Source: Sphingobium sp. TKS (GTDB lineage: Bacteria; Pseudomonadota; Alphaproteobacteria; Sphingomonadales; Sphingomonadaceae). From it: DNA of 64,000 nt. The notes under the pieces were generated by a model. It had not been told where the DNA came from. It worked only from the letters and a program-made list of their open reading frames with translations, and searched no databases. The stretch is taken from contig NZ_CP005085.1 of assembly GCF_001563265.1 (NCBI RefSeq), positions 456,615 to 520,614 on the forward strand. Reading direction: 5' to 3'. Positions 37,007 to 45,643 of this stretch are shown here, piece after piece (within the stretch, counting starts at the first letter, position 1; each line of letters starts with the position of its first letter). A program made the translations under genes and the position numbers.

Positions 37007-37441
37007 ATGCTGTTCCCGCTCCTGCTTGCCGCCGCCGTGGTCCCCAATGATCAGACCTTCGCCTGCACACCGACGCGCGTCTGGGATGGCGATGGCCCGA
37101 TCTGGTGCCGCGAGGGCGCCCATGTGCGGCTCGCCGGCATTGCCGCGCGCGAGATCGACAACAGCTGCCGCCCCGGCCAGCCCTGTCCGAGAGCAAGTGG
37201 CCCGGCCGCCCGCGATGCGTTGGTGCGCCTGCTTGGCGGACCGCGCGGCCAGACATCCACCGGGCATATTCGCGTGGCTGGCCCCACCATGCGCTGCGTC
37301 TCGACCGGCGAAGCCAAGGGCAACCGGACCGGCGCCTGGTGCAACGCGCCCGGCATCGGCGATCTCAGCTGCGCGATGATTGCGACCGGCACCGTGCTGC
37401 GCTGGGAGCGCTATGCCAAGGGGCGATGCCGATCCCGCTGA
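37007..37441 (+). CDS. Exported thermonuclease-fold (SNase-like) protein
   Basis: A 144-residue protein with an N-terminal signal segment (MLFPLLLAAAVVPNDQ) and a staphylococcal-nuclease-like core: TRVWDGDGPIWCREG, then HVRLAGIAAREID. In the usual SNase motif the second part reads VRLxGIDAPE. Here the catalytic Asp is replaced by Ala, while the Arg and Glu are kept, so activity may be lost or changed. Six or more Cys suggest disulfides in the periplasm. The function on the plasmid is unknown. Confidence 0.7.
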   Translation: MLFPLLLAAAVVPNDQTFACTPTRVWDGDGPIWCREGAHVRLAGIAAREIDNSCRPGQPCPRASGPAARDALVRLLGGPRGQTSTGHIRVAGPTMRCVSTGEAKGNRTGAWCNAPGIGDLSCAMIATGTVLRWERYAKGRCRSR

Positions 37442-37516
37442 TCCGCTTGGGACCATGCCGCGCCTGAACAGGATAAGAGGCCCGGCGGCGATGCCGCCGG
37501 GCCGCCCTGTCCGAGC

Positions 37517-37924
37517 TCAGAAGGGGATTTCATCGTCTTCGGGCTCGTTGCCGCCGCCGCTATTCTCGTTGGACTTGGCGCGGGTGAGGAAGGTCACCTC
37601 GTCGGCGATGATCTCGACGCCGTAGCGTTCGATATTCTCGCTGTCGGTCCAGCGGGTGTAGTGGATACGGCCCCGGACCATGACCTTCATACCCTTGTCG
37701 ACATATTGCTCGACCGTCTTGCCGACGCCGTTGAAGCAGGTGATCCGGTGCCATTCGGTGTCCTCGAGGCGGCGATTGTTGTCGTCGCGCAGGATCTTGC
37801 CGTTGCTGTCGCGCTTCGGGCGCGAGGTGGCGAGGCTGAAATGGGTAATGCGGGTGCCGCCCTGGGTGGTGCGGGTTTCCGGCGTGCCACCGACATTGCC
37901 GGCGAGGATGACGAGGTTCTGCAT
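37517..37924 (-). CDS. ssb: Single-stranded DNA-binding protein
   Basis: A 135-residue SSB with one OB fold: MQNLVILAGNVGGTPETR, ITHFSLATSRPKRDSNGK, TEWHRITCFNGVGKTVEQYV and KVMVRGRIHYTRW. The tail is acidic and ends DDEIPF, the tip that recruits partner proteins. It protects single-stranded plasmid DNA during replication and after conjugation. ATG 37924 starts the OB fold. Confidence 0.92.
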   Translation of the reverse strand: MQNLVILAGNVGGTPETRTTQGGTRITHFSLATSRPKRDSNGKILRDDNNRRLEDTEWHRITCFNGVGKTVEQYVDKGMKVMVRGRIHYTRWTDSENIERYGVEIIADEVTFLTRAKSNENSGGGNEPEDDEIPF

Positions 37925-38331
37925 GGCCTGAGTTCCTTCGATGTGGGTCCAAGGGACCGTCCCTTCGACTGATCCCCGGCCAAGGCGGACAGGACGGCCC
38001 ATCCACCGGCAGCGCAGCGCCGGGGAACCCCGAGACAAGGGGTGGTGCGGGCAGCCGTGGCACACGGCAACTCGGCCCGATGGCTTGCGGGTTGGATGGG
38101 CCGGACGGCCGGCTTAGGGGTCAGATGAGGAGAAGGACGGTGCGTCGCTTGGGCCATGACCGGAGCCCACCCAGCGAAACCGCCGATATTGCCGGCTTTG
38201 CCGAGCACGCCGGTCCGGCATCTCGCGGACCTTACGCCCGTGCCTTATCTGCCCGTCCCTTGAGCCGCAGGACGGGATTGTAGATCCTTCGCATGGCCAC
38301 TCGCGGGCTCGACACGACGTCCGTTGCACGA
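37925..38331. other. Long ssb leader region
   Basis: About 400 bases without a credible gene. Just upstream of ssb a short hairpin forms (AAGGGACGGTCCCTT on the minus strand). A 15-bp string at 38040-38054 (plus strand GGGTGGTGCGGGCAG) recurs exactly at 40177-40191, at a similar distance upstream of the DUF2493 gene. This points to a shared promoter or regulatory leader. Confidence 0.45.
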
Positions 38332-39000
38332 TCACGCGGAGGGGGAAGAGGAGGTACGCAAGGTGGCGGCGCCTGGCGTGGCTGGCCTCAGGCAGGCCGC
38401 CACGGCATCGAGGAGCTGCCCGGTCTCGCAAAGCACGGCGCCGATGTCGCAGGCATAGCCACCTGCCACCAGCGCGTCGATCCGATGCACGGCATAGGCC
38501 GGGCCGAGGCTCTTGATGAAATCGGCCAGCGGACGACCGGGCGCCGGCAGGCCTAGCTGCCGCGCCTCGTCGAGGGCGCGGACAAGGTCATGACGGATAT
38601 CGCGGGCCAGCGCATCGTCCGTCCAGCCATGACCCAAAAGATGCGCCTTCAAACCCAGTTCGCAGGAGATCGCGAGCAAGTGCAGTGCCGGCGCAAGCGC
38701 AATAGGCGCGCCAATCTGCGCGCCGCGATGAAATTCGCGCGCTCGATCGAGAAACACGGCTGCAAGCACCGGATCGCCGGGCGCCGCCAATCTTTCGATC
38801 GCGCGCCAGCGGCGCGGCGTCAGCTGGCGGAGCCAGGAGGGACCGGCCTGGTTGCGAAGATGCCGTAAGTAAGCGCCATCGGCTTCGTCCACATCGCGGC
38901 CTGTCGACCATAAGGACAGCAGCTTCGCCTTCCAGTGGCGGCCATGCGCGGCGCGGAAGGCAAGGAGCGCGCACGCACTGGCGCGATCGGGCATGAACAT
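38332..39000 (-). CDS. HEPN-like helical protein
   Basis: A 222-residue protein. The middle (LHLLAISCELGLKAHLLGHG, then DIRHDLVRALDEARQLGL) resembles the HEPN pattern 'E-x-x-LKA-x-L ... HDL-x-x-L-x-x-A'. HEPN proteins are often RNases or RNase inhibitors in toxin-antitoxin and defence loci. No adjacent nucleotidyltransferase is present. GGAGG precedes the ATG at 39000. The similarity is by eye, so the fold is uncertain. Confidence 0.55.
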   Translation of the reverse strand: MFMPDRASACALLAFRAAHGRHWKAKLLSLWSTGRDVDEADGAYLRHLRNQAGPSWLRQLTPRRWRAIERLAAPGDPVLAAVFLDRAREFHRGAQIGAPIALAPALHLLAISCELGLKAHLLGHGWTDDALARDIRHDLVRALDEARQLGLPAPGRPLADFIKSLGPAYAVHRIDALVAGGYACDIGAVLCETGQLLDAVAACLRPATPGAATLRTSSSPSA

Positions 39001-39112
39001 GATGCGGAACCTCCGAAGGGAACAAGGGACGCATCCGCCCCGCCCCCTCCCCTCCGGCACCGGAATCCGCGAGATTGAGAAAAGCCGGCCGCCGAAGCGG
39101 CCGGCACGGCGG

Positions 39113-40054
39113 TCAGCCGCGAGATAAAGCCGCCGGCGGCGTTCCGAGCGGTCCGCGGCGATCGACGACATGGATGCCGCGCGCCTTGGCCTCGACCACC
39201 AGCCTTTCGGTGACGCCGTTGCCCTGGAAGGCAATGACGTAGCGCGGCTTGACCGAGAGCATCTGCTCGTTGCGCCGGAAGCCGGCACGATCGCCAAGCT
39301 TGCGATCAAGGCCGAACCGCAGCTGCTGGATGCCGTTCTGCTCGGCCCAGGATGCTGCAAGACGCTCGATGCCCTTCATGTCGCCGCCATGGACGAGATA
39401 CATGTCGCCCACACGTTCGCGCACGGCCTTGAGGGTCCGCAGCAGATTGTCGGCAAACTGCTTGGCCTCGTCGTCGCTGGCGAAGCGAAGGCGCCCGCCG
39501 GCGAAGACCACGGGCGTGCCATGGACCATATTGGCATCGCGCACCCGCTCGCGCCGCGCCTGCAAATAGGCCCGGCCATCGACGATCGCAGCGGTCGTGC
39601 CGAGCGAGATGCGGTTGCCGGTCGCGGGCACCCAGGAGCGGCCGGTCTCATGCAGATAGTGGCGCGCCGCGGTGTCGCGCATCCCCTCATAGGCCTGGGC
39701 GGACTGCTCGACCTTGCGAGCGAGATCGATCTTGTCCTCGAGATCAGCGGTCGCGATCTCCGATCCGTCCTGCTCGGCGAGCAGGAGCCGGATCTCGTCG
39801 GTCAGGCGGTCGATCAGCTGATGCTTCTTGGCGGCCGCGCGGTGGAAGAGATTGACGAAGCCCCAGCCCAGATCCTCGATGTCGCGTTCGAGCGCGGTGA
39901 AGGGGAAGAGCGCGAAGAGATCGCTCCAGATGGCGCTGACGGTCTGTTCGAGCGCTTCGGCCGGCGGCGGCGCTTCCATCGAGCGTTGGTCGCCCATCAG
40001 GTCGAGATGGCCGAGTTCGAGTGCTTGGAGCACTGCTGAAAGGGAGCTGGTCAT
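39113..40054 (-). CDS. DUF2493 (SLOG-like) protein
   Basis: A 313-residue protein. The C-terminal half fits DUF2493, a Rossmann-like nucleotide-binding fold: VVFAGGRLRFASDDEA, then DMYLVHGGDMKGIERLAASW and RYVIAFQGNGVTERLVVEAK. The N-terminal half is helical with a charged coiled-coil-like segment. DUF2493 proteins are common on sphingomonad plasmids, and some SLOG proteins sense nucleotide signals in defence; no specific role can be given. Confidence 0.75.
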   Translation of the reverse strand: MTSSLSAVLQALELGHLDLMGDQRSMEAPPPAEALEQTVSAIWSDLFALFPFTALERDIEDLGWGFVNLFHRAAAKKHQLIDRLTDEIRLLLAEQDGSEIATADLEDKIDLARKVEQSAQAYEGMRDTAARHYLHETGRSWVPATGNRISLGTTAAIVDGRAYLQARRERVRDANMVHGTPVVFAGGRLRFASDDEAKQFADNLLRTLKAVRERVGDMYLVHGGDMKGIERLAASWAEQNGIQQLRFGLDRKLGDRAGFRRNEQMLSVKPRYVIAFQGNGVTERLVVEAKARGIHVVDRRGPLGTPPAALSRG

Positions 40055-40401
40055 GAGGGATTGCCTTTCCGTGTCGCAGGGCCGGCGGCCTTCCCGCCGG
40101 ATGCGCACCCTCCGGGCCATCGAAAAAGCGGCGGCGGCACCGCCGGGCAACGCCCAAGGGGAACCCGATAAGGTCCGGGTGGTGCGGGCAGGCGCGCCTC
40201 GGCGCGCCAACACGGCCGGAGCGTTCGGGTTGCCGCCGCCAGCGCGATGGCCCATGTGCCGCATCCTCTGGCGAAAGGCGCGAAGGCCCTGTCGCGTCAG
40301 GCATTCATGACGCAGAGGACCTTAAGAAGGGCACCCGCAACCCGATCTCCCGATACGCACAGGACGGCATGAAAGCGCGTCGCATCGGAAGAGCCCGGCC
40401 G
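40055..40401. other. Intergenic region between arsH and the DUF2493 gene
   Basis: About 350 bases holding the leader of the DUF2493 gene, the second copy of the 15-bp repeat (40177-40191) and a perfect 8-bp hairpin GGCGCGCC-TC-GGCGCGCC (40191-40208). The hairpin may end ars transcription, though no T tract follows. No gene is seen. Confidence 0.45.
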
Positions 40402-41142
40402 TCAGGCCTTCGACCGTGAGGCCAGATCTTGGGCCGCGTCGCGCTTGGCGGCTGCCGCCTTGCGTTCCGAATAGCGGTCCACGAGTTGATCGGCATGGCG
40501 ACGTGTCAGCACCGTGAAGCGCACCAGCTCCTCCATGACGTCGACGATCCGGTCATAATAGCTTGAGGCACTGAGACGGCCGTCCTCGTCGAACTCCTTG
40601 AACGCCATAGCAATGCTCGACTGGTTGGGGATGGTGAACATGCGCATCCACCGCCCGAGCAGCCGCAACGTGTTGACCGCGTTGAACGACTGCGATCCGC
40701 CCGAAACCTGCATGACGGCCAGGGTCCGGCCCTGGGTCGGACGCATGCCGCCGAATTCGAGCGGCAAATGGTCGATCTGCGCTTTCATGATGCCGGTGAT
40801 CTGGCCGTGCCGTTCGGGACTGCACCAGACCATGCCCTCGGACCAAAGCGCATGCTCGCGAAGCTCATGCACCGCCGGGTGATCATCGTCCTTGATCTGG
40901 TCGGGGAGCGGGAGATCGGCCGGATCGAAGATCCGCACTTCGGCGCCGAAGAGGATGAGCAGCCGGGCCGCTTCCTCGACCGCGAAGCGACTGAACGACC
41001 GCTCGCGCAGCGAGCCGTAGAGGAGGAGGATGCGAGGTTTCGGCTCAAGCGCGCCGAGCCCGGCGGCGAGATCGGGCCGGATCATTGCACGGTCCAGCGC
41101 GGGCATGTGATCGGGTTCGGGAAGGATACGAAGACGCGACAT
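40402..41142 (-). CDS. arsH: ArsH NADPH-dependent FMN oxidoreductase
   Basis: A 246-residue flavoprotein. The FMN-binding loop is [16 protein letters not shown] and the later motifs [20 protein letters not shown] and [20 protein letters not shown] are ArsH-specific. ArsH oxidises trivalent organoarsenicals. It is the last gene of the ars operon. ATG 41142 overlaps the arsN2 stop by one base. Confidence 0.92.
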   Translation of the reverse strand: MSRLRILPEPDHMPALDRAMIRPDLAAGLGALEPKPRILLLYGSLRERSFSRFAVEEAARLLILFGAEVRIFDPADLPLPDQIKDDDHPAVHELREHALWSEGMVWCSPERHGQITGIMKAQIDHLPLEFGGMRPTQGRTLAVMQVSGGSQSFNAVNTLRLLGRWMRMFTIPNQSSIAMAFKEFDEDGRLSASSYYDRIVDVMEELVRFTVLTRRHADQLVDRYSERKAAAAKRDAAQDLASRSKA

Positions 41143-41573
41143 CAGGCAATCCATTTGTACAAAAGGGCGGCGCTCGCCGGGCATAGCGATCGGAACTCGG
41201 CCGATTGCGCGATGACGGCAGGAACGTCGGTCCGTTCGGCTGTTTCATAGCCGTGACGGCGAAAGAAAGGCTCGGCGGTCGTGGTGAGCAGGTACAGGCT
41301 AGTCGCGCCCTCATCAGCTGCAGCGCGTTCGACTGCCGTGAGAATGGCACCGCCCAATCCGCATCCGCGCCGATCGGCCTTCACGACCAGCGAGCGCAGC
41401 AGGCGGTCGGAGCCGTCGCCTTCGATCCCGCCATAGCCGACAAGGCCAACATCATCCTCGAACCGAAAGAAGCGGCGTCCCGCCTCGGCGAGATCACTGG
41501 CAGGCAGACCCGCCGCGCTCAGCTCCGCCATCAGGTCGGAAAGCGACCTGGAATCCAGCAGTGTAGCGATCAT
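41142..41573 (-). CDS. arsN2: ArsN2-type GNAT acetyltransferase
   Basis: A 143-residue GNAT protein. The acetyl-CoA-binding core is [20 protein letters not shown], followed by [19 protein letters not shown]. Its place in an ars operon identifies it as the arsenic-associated ArsN2 type; its substrate is not established from sequence. It overlaps acr3 by ATGA. Confidence 0.82.
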   Translation of the reverse strand: MIATLLDSRSLSDLMAELSAAGLPASDLAEAGRRFFRFEDDVGLVGYGGIEGDGSDRLLRSLVVKADRRGCGLGGAILTAVERAAADEGATSLYLLTTTAEPFFRRHGYETAERTDVPAVIAQSAEFRSLCPASAALLYKWIA

Positions 41574-42637
41574 GCAGGAACGCGTTGCTCGTACCAGGGC
41601 CGCGTCTTCTTGACGATGCTGACGACAGACAGCATTACCGGCACCTCGACCAGCACGCCCACCACGGTCGCGAGCGCGGCCCCGGAATTGAGGCCGAACA
41701 GGCTGATCGCGGCTGCAACCGCGAGCTCGAAGAAATTGGACGCGCCGATCAGCGCGGCCGGAGCGGCGACGCACCAGGCCACGCCGAAGCGCCGGCTGAG
41801 CCAATAGGCCAGGCCCGCATTGAAGTAGACCTGGATGAGGATGGGAATGGCAATCAGTGCGATGACCAGCGGATGAGCCAGGATCGCCGGGCCCTGGAAG
41901 CCGAACAGGAGGACGAGCGTCGTCAGCAGCGCAACCAGCGACACCGGCCCAAGCGTTGCCAGCAGCCGATCGAGCGCCGGCTGCCCGCCTGACGATAGCA
42001 ACGCCCGACGAATGATCTGCGCGACGATGACGGGCACGACGATATAGAGCAGGACCGAGATGAGCAGCGTGTCCCAGGGCACTGTGATCGAGGCGACCCC
42101 GAGCAGCAGTCCGACCAGCGGTGCGAAGGCGAAGACCATGATCACGTCGTTGAGCGCCACCTGGCTCAGCGTATAGGTCGGCTCGCCGTCGCACAGGTTC
42201 GACCAGACGAACACCATCGCCGTGCAGGGGGCGGCGGCGAGCAGGATGAGCCCGGCGATATAGGCGTTGATCTCGCCCTGCGGCAGCAGCGGCCGGAAGA
42301 GCCATCCCAGGAACAGCGTGCCGAGCAGCGCCATTGAAAAGGGCTTCACCGCCCAGTTGATGAAGAGGGTGACGCCGACGCCCTTCCAGTGTTGGCGAAC
42401 CGACCCCAACGCGCCGAGGTCGATCTTGAGCAGCATGGGGACGATCATCAGCCAGATCAGCACAGCCACGACCAGGTTCACGCGCGCGATCTCAGCCGAT
42501 GCGATGGCTGCGAACAGATTCGGCAGCGAATAGCCGAGCGCGATGCCGACAGCGATGCAGAGCGCCACCCAGACGCTCAAATAGCGTTCGAAGCTGTTGA
42601 TCGCCGGCTTGGGTCGTGCCGCAACGGTCGCGTTCAC
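41570..42637 (-). CDS. acr3: Acr3 arsenite efflux permease
   Basis: A 355-residue, ten-helix transporter of the Acr3/BASS superfamily that expels arsenite using the proton gradient. Conserved features are the Cys in LLAAAPCTAMVFVWSNLC and the Glu in VVGVLVEVPVMLSVV, both needed in characterised Acr3 proteins. The start is a GTG overlapping the arsC stop. Confidence 0.93.
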   Translation of the reverse strand: MNATVAARPKPAINSFERYLSVWVALCIAVGIALGYSLPNLFAAIASAEIARVNLVVAVLIWLMIVPMLLKIDLGALGSVRQHWKGVGVTLFINWAVKPFSMALLGTLFLGWLFRPLLPQGEINAYIAGLILLAAAPCTAMVFVWSNLCDGEPTYTLSQVALNDVIMVFAFAPLVGLLLGVASITVPWDTLLISVLLYIVVPVIVAQIIRRALLSSGGQPALDRLLATLGPVSLVALLTTLVLLFGFQGPAILAHPLVIALIAIPILIQVYFNAGLAYWLSRRFGVAWCVAAPAALIGASNFFELAVAAAISLFGLNSGAALATVVGVLVEVPVMLSVVSIVKKTRPWYEQRVPA

Positions 42638-43074
42638 GCCCCGATCCTCTTGCCGGCGGCGTCGATGACCTGCTCGCCATCTTCCTTGGTGAAAGCCCCG
42701 CGCTGGGCGGACGGGAGAAGATCGAGCACCTCTTCCGATGGACGGCAGAGTTTCACGCCGAGCGGCGACACAACGATTGGCCGGTTGATGAGGATCGGAT
42801 GTTCGATCATCGCATCAATGAGCTGGTCATCGCTGAGCGTCGGATCGGCAAGACCCAGCTCGGCGAAGGGCGTGCCCTTCTCGCGGAGCAACTGGCGTGC
42901 GCTGATGCCCATGCGGGCGATGAGCGAAACCAGGCGCGGGCGGTTGGGCGGCGTCTTGAGATATTCGATCACATGCGGCTCGATCCCGGCGTTGCGGATC
43001 ATCGCCAGCGTGTTGCGCGACGTCCCACACTCGGGATTGTGATAGATGACGATATCGATTGCGGCATTGCTCAT
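42634..43074 (-). CDS. arsC: Glutaredoxin-type arsenate reductase
   Basis: A 146-residue ArsC of the Spx/R773 type. The catalytic Cys is in YHNPECGTSRNTLAMI. ILINRPIVVSPLGVKLCRP carries the Arg that stabilises the arsenate intermediate. It reduces arsenate to arsenite for export by Acr3. It overlaps both neighbours by 4 bp. Confidence 0.93.
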   Translation of the reverse strand: MSNAAIDIVIYHNPECGTSRNTLAMIRNAGIEPHVIEYLKTPPNRPRLVSLIARMGISARQLLREKGTPFAELGLADPTLSDDQLIDAMIEHPILINRPIVVSPLGVKLCRPSEEVLDLLPSAQRGAFTKEDGEQVIDAAGKRIGA

Positions 43075-43607
43075 GCGCTGGGTGCCTTTTCGCTTGGGAG
43101 GTCGGCGCGGCCCTGTTCCTTGCCGATCCGGTTCAGCCGGTTCTGTAGACTCATCTTGTCGAGGCCTTCGAACGGCAGGTTGGTGAACAGCGAGATGCGA
43201 TTGAACAGCATCCTGTAAGTATCGAAGAAGGCCGCGTGCTGCACCGTTTCGCTGTCCTCGATAGCGGCCGGATCGGGCACCCCCCAATTGGCGGTCAGCG
43301 GCTGCCCCGGCCAAACCGGGCAAAGCTCATTGGCGGCATTGTCGCAAACGGTGAACACGAAATCCAAGGACGGCGCATCGGGGCCGGAAAACTCTTCCCA
43401 GCTCTTCGAGCGGAACCGGCTTGCGTCGTAGTTCAGCTTCTCCAAGAGATGAATGGTGAACGGATGGACCTCGCCCTTGGGCTGGCTGCCGGCGCTGAAC
43501 GATTTGAAACGGCCTAGCCCCTCACGGCTGAGGATCGCCTCGGCCATGATGGAACGGGCGGAATTGCCCGTGCAAAGAAACAGTACGTTCAACAGGCGAT
43601 CCGTCAT
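43071..43607 (-). CDS. arsC2: LMW-phosphatase-type arsenate reductase
   Basis: A 178-residue protein with the phosphatase loop LFLCTGNSARSIMAEAIL (CX5R) and the resolving Cys region FTVCDNAANELCPVWPGQ. It is the second, evolutionarily unrelated arsenate reductase of the operon, normally recycled by thioredoxin or glutathione. Having both classes gives redundancy in electron donor. Confidence 0.9.
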   Translation of the reverse strand: MTDRLLNVLFLCTGNSARSIMAEAILSREGLGRFKSFSAGSQPKGEVHPFTIHLLEKLNYDASRFRSKSWEEFSGPDAPSLDFVFTVCDNAANELCPVWPGQPLTANWGVPDPAAIEDSETVQHAAFFDTYRMLFNRISLFTNLPFEGLDKMSLQNRLNRIGKEQGRADLPSEKAPSA

Positions 43608-43619
43608 GTTGATGTCCTT

Positions 43620-43958
43620 TCAGGCAGCACGACAGGCAAGCAGTTCATCCGCAAGTGGATGGCAGAGCTCGGCCCGGCCACCACAGCAGTCCTTGACGAG
43701 GAACAGCATCACGGAGCGTAGCGCATCGAGATCGGCGCGGTAGTTGATGATCCGGCTGCGCCGCTCGGATGTGACCAGGCCGGCACGCGCCAGGGTCGCC
43801 AAATGCACCGACATCGTGTTCTGCGGGACATCCAGCGCCTTGGCGACCTCGCCGGCGGGAAGGCCTTCGGGTTCGTGACGCACCAGAAGGCGGAAGGCGT
43901 CGAGGCGCGTGGCTTGGGCAAGCGCGCCCAACGCGACGATGACAGATTCGTTATCCAT
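43620..43958 (-). CDS. arsR: ArsR repressor
   Basis: A 112-residue winged-helix repressor. The recognition region is ALDVPQNTMSVHLATLARAG. The C-terminal DCCGGRAELC holds three Cys in an arrangement like that of C-terminal-sensing ArsR proteins. It is the first gene of the ars operon and its start codon lies inside a long inverted repeat, the probable operator. Arsenite binding would release it. Confidence 0.92.
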   Translation of the reverse strand: MDNESVIVALGALAQATRLDAFRLLVRHEPEGLPAGEVAKALDVPQNTMSVHLATLARAGLVTSERRSRIINYRADLDALRSVMLFLVKDCCGGRAELCHPLADELLACRAA

Positions 43959-43984
43959 ATATCCACGATAGCGGATATATGGAT
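43953..43984 (-). promoter_or_regulatory. ars operator
   Basis: Perfect 12-bp arms ATCCATATATCC and GGATATATGGAT flank an 8-bp centre. The left arm covers the arsR start codon. ArsR repressors bind AT-rich dyads like this, so it is the likely autoregulatory site. Confidence 0.8.
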
Positions 43985-44010
43985 ATAGTGCAATCGGCGA
44001 CATGGCGAGA

Positions 44011-44232
44011 TCAAGCAGCCGCCTGCTCGTCCAGATCATCCTCGCAAGCGAGATCGGTTGCCCGCAGCAGAAACCCGGCGGCTTCCTCGGCTCGCGCAGC
44101 CGCCGTCAGCAATGCGCGATTATCCTTGCGCAAAATGGCGAGCCAGGATCCGATATAAGCCGCGTGGTCGTCGAGATGGGTGGTTGGGAGACCCACATCG
44201 GCGCCAACCAGCGCTGCTGTCAGTTCGGCGAC
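44011..44232 (-). pseudogene. ardC: 3' fragment of a split ardC antirestriction gene
   Basis: This stretch codes the C-terminal end of an ArdC-type protein: VAELTAALVGADVGLPTTHL, then DDHAAYIGSWLAILRKDNRA and a terminal acidic tail. The intact copy at 44608-45474 shows the same segment (TAELTASFLLADLGI, HAAYIASWLQLLKDEPRA). The missing 5' part lies 6.9 kb away at 51133-51840. Joining the two at the shared 6-bp core gives one frame of about 307 residues. Confidence 0.85.
44227..44232. repeat. Left copy of 6-bp core direct repeat
   Basis: GGCGAC at the left junction, identical to 51133-51138. It is either a target duplication or the crossover core used by the tyrosine recombinases. Confidence 0.75.
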
Positions 44233-44246
44233 ATATCCTGACAGTC

Positions 44247-44607
44247 CAGCGAAAAATGGCGGTTGGAAGGTGAAAACCATCGGTGCCTCCAGCACTGCCC
44301 AAAAACCCCATGGCTCCCCCGAGGCGGGGGTGGGCGGCGAGAACGACCGGAGAGGCCCGCGCAAGCGGCGGGCCGCACCCGGAGGGGCGAAATGAAATGG
44401 AGCAGCTCGGCGAAGCCGGGCTTGCGGCGCGCCGTGGCGGGCCTAGCAGGGAGCGCCGACCAGACCCGCATCGAGGGAGGCCCGAAAAATCAGCGCCGCC
44501 GCGCCAGCGGCGTCCGCTGGTGAGCGGGCGAAGCCCGCGCATCGCCATGCGCGACGAAGCGGCCGAGCCCGCGAGGGATCGGCCGCTCAGCGTTGGTTGC
44601 TGCTGGA
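44247..44607. other. Non-coding left end of the three-recombinase element
   Basis: About 360 bases between the element's left terminus and the end of its ardC. It contains a hairpin CCCCCG-AGG-CGGGGG (44316-44330). No credible gene is seen; the remaining open frames are GC-rich noise. Confidence 0.5.
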
Positions 44608-45474
44608 TCATGGCTGCCGGGTGTGCATCCAGTCGGCCGCCGCCTGCGCCTTGCTCGCCGCGGTGAAGATCGCCCGGGGCTCGTCCTTGAGCAGTTGCAG
44701 CCAGGAGGCGATGTAGGCCGCGTGATCGGGTCGCGGTTCGTGCGCGATCCCGAGATCGGCGAGCAGGAACGATGCGGTCAGCTCGGCGGTCGCTTCCTCC
44801 ATGGCGAGCGCGTGCTTGGTCCACTTGGTGCTGAAATCCCGGTCGAGCCGATGGGCTGCGCCACTGGCATGAGCTGCCTCGTGAATATGGGTGGCGTAGA
44901 AGCCGTGGGCGTCGTGGAAGGCGCTGAAATCCGGCATGTGGATGCGGTCTTCGGCGATGTGATAATAGGCGCTGGCCGAGCCGTAGACGGTATCGATGCC
45001 GAGCGCGGCGATGAAGGCTTCGGCGGCGGCGAGGCGTTCGCTCTCGGGCAGGACCGGCCCCGGTTCGGGCGCATAGCCATCGATCTGATCGGCGTTGAAC
45101 AGGCTGAACGCCTTGGCGAAAAGCCGTCGGTGGTCGCCATCATCGTCGCTGGCTTCGTCACCCTTCGCGCGAAACTCCTTCCAGAGGACGCCGAGGCTGG
45201 CGTGCTCGCCCTTGCGGACCTGCGCGCCGAGCGCCTGCCACTGGCGATAGGTGCCCCAGACCCCGCTCGCATAGCCGCTGCCATAGGCGGCCGCCCAGAG
45301 CGAGACCGTATTTATGCCGCGATACGGCTTGCCGCTGGCGACGTTGGTCGGGCGGGTGACGTCGGCGCCGGAATGATGCCACGGCATGCGCCAGGTGCCG
45401 GTGCCGGCTTCGATGGCGTCGACGATCGCTTGCGTGACGCGAGCGTAGACGTCTGAGCGTGGTGAGGCTGACAT
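44608..45474 (-). CDS. ardC: ArdC-type antirestriction protein (intact, carried by the element)
   Basis: A 288-residue protein. The N-terminal ssDNA-binding domain (VTQAIVDAIEAGTGTWRMPW, then GKPYRGINTVSLWAAA) is followed by a zincin-like domain with HExxH in THIHEAAHASGAAHR and a distal AMEEATAELTASF. ArdC protects incoming plasmid DNA from host restriction. The ATG at 45474 gives the standard length. It lies downstream of the recombinase genes on the same strand, inside an element that itself disrupted another ardC. Confidence 0.88.
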   Translation of the reverse strand: MSASPRSDVYARVTQAIVDAIEAGTGTWRMPWHHSGADVTRPTNVASGKPYRGINTVSLWAAAYGSGYASGVWGTYRQWQALGAQVRKGEHASLGVLWKEFRAKGDEASDDDGDHRRLFAKAFSLFNADQIDGYAPEPGPVLPESERLAAAEAFIAALGIDTVYGSASAYYHIAEDRIHMPDFSAFHDAHGFYATHIHEAAHASGAAHRLDRDFSTKWTKHALAMEEATAELTASFLLADLGIAHEPRPDHAAYIASWLQLLKDEPRAIFTAASKAQAAADWMHTRQP

Positions 45475-45643
45475 GATCTGTTCTCCGTTCTCGCGCCGGG
45501 GACCATCCCCGGCGGCGGAGGCCCGTTCGCGCCGGGCACAGGGGGGCTCGCGCACCCGTCAGGGCCGCAGCGAAGCGAAGGACGGCGAAGCCGTTGCGCG
45601 GGCGCGCCGACCGGCGCAGGACTCCGCCAACAGCCGGGGTGGT

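Noticed and set aside
44011..44364. An independent small gene of 117 residues
   Set aside because: Its useful part is the C-terminus of ArdC; the first 45 or so residues are translated from the end of the inserted element.
45475..45643. A ginD-like small gene between the recombinase trio and ardC
   Set aside because: The 169-bp gap holds no open frame with a start and ribosome site on the minus strand.
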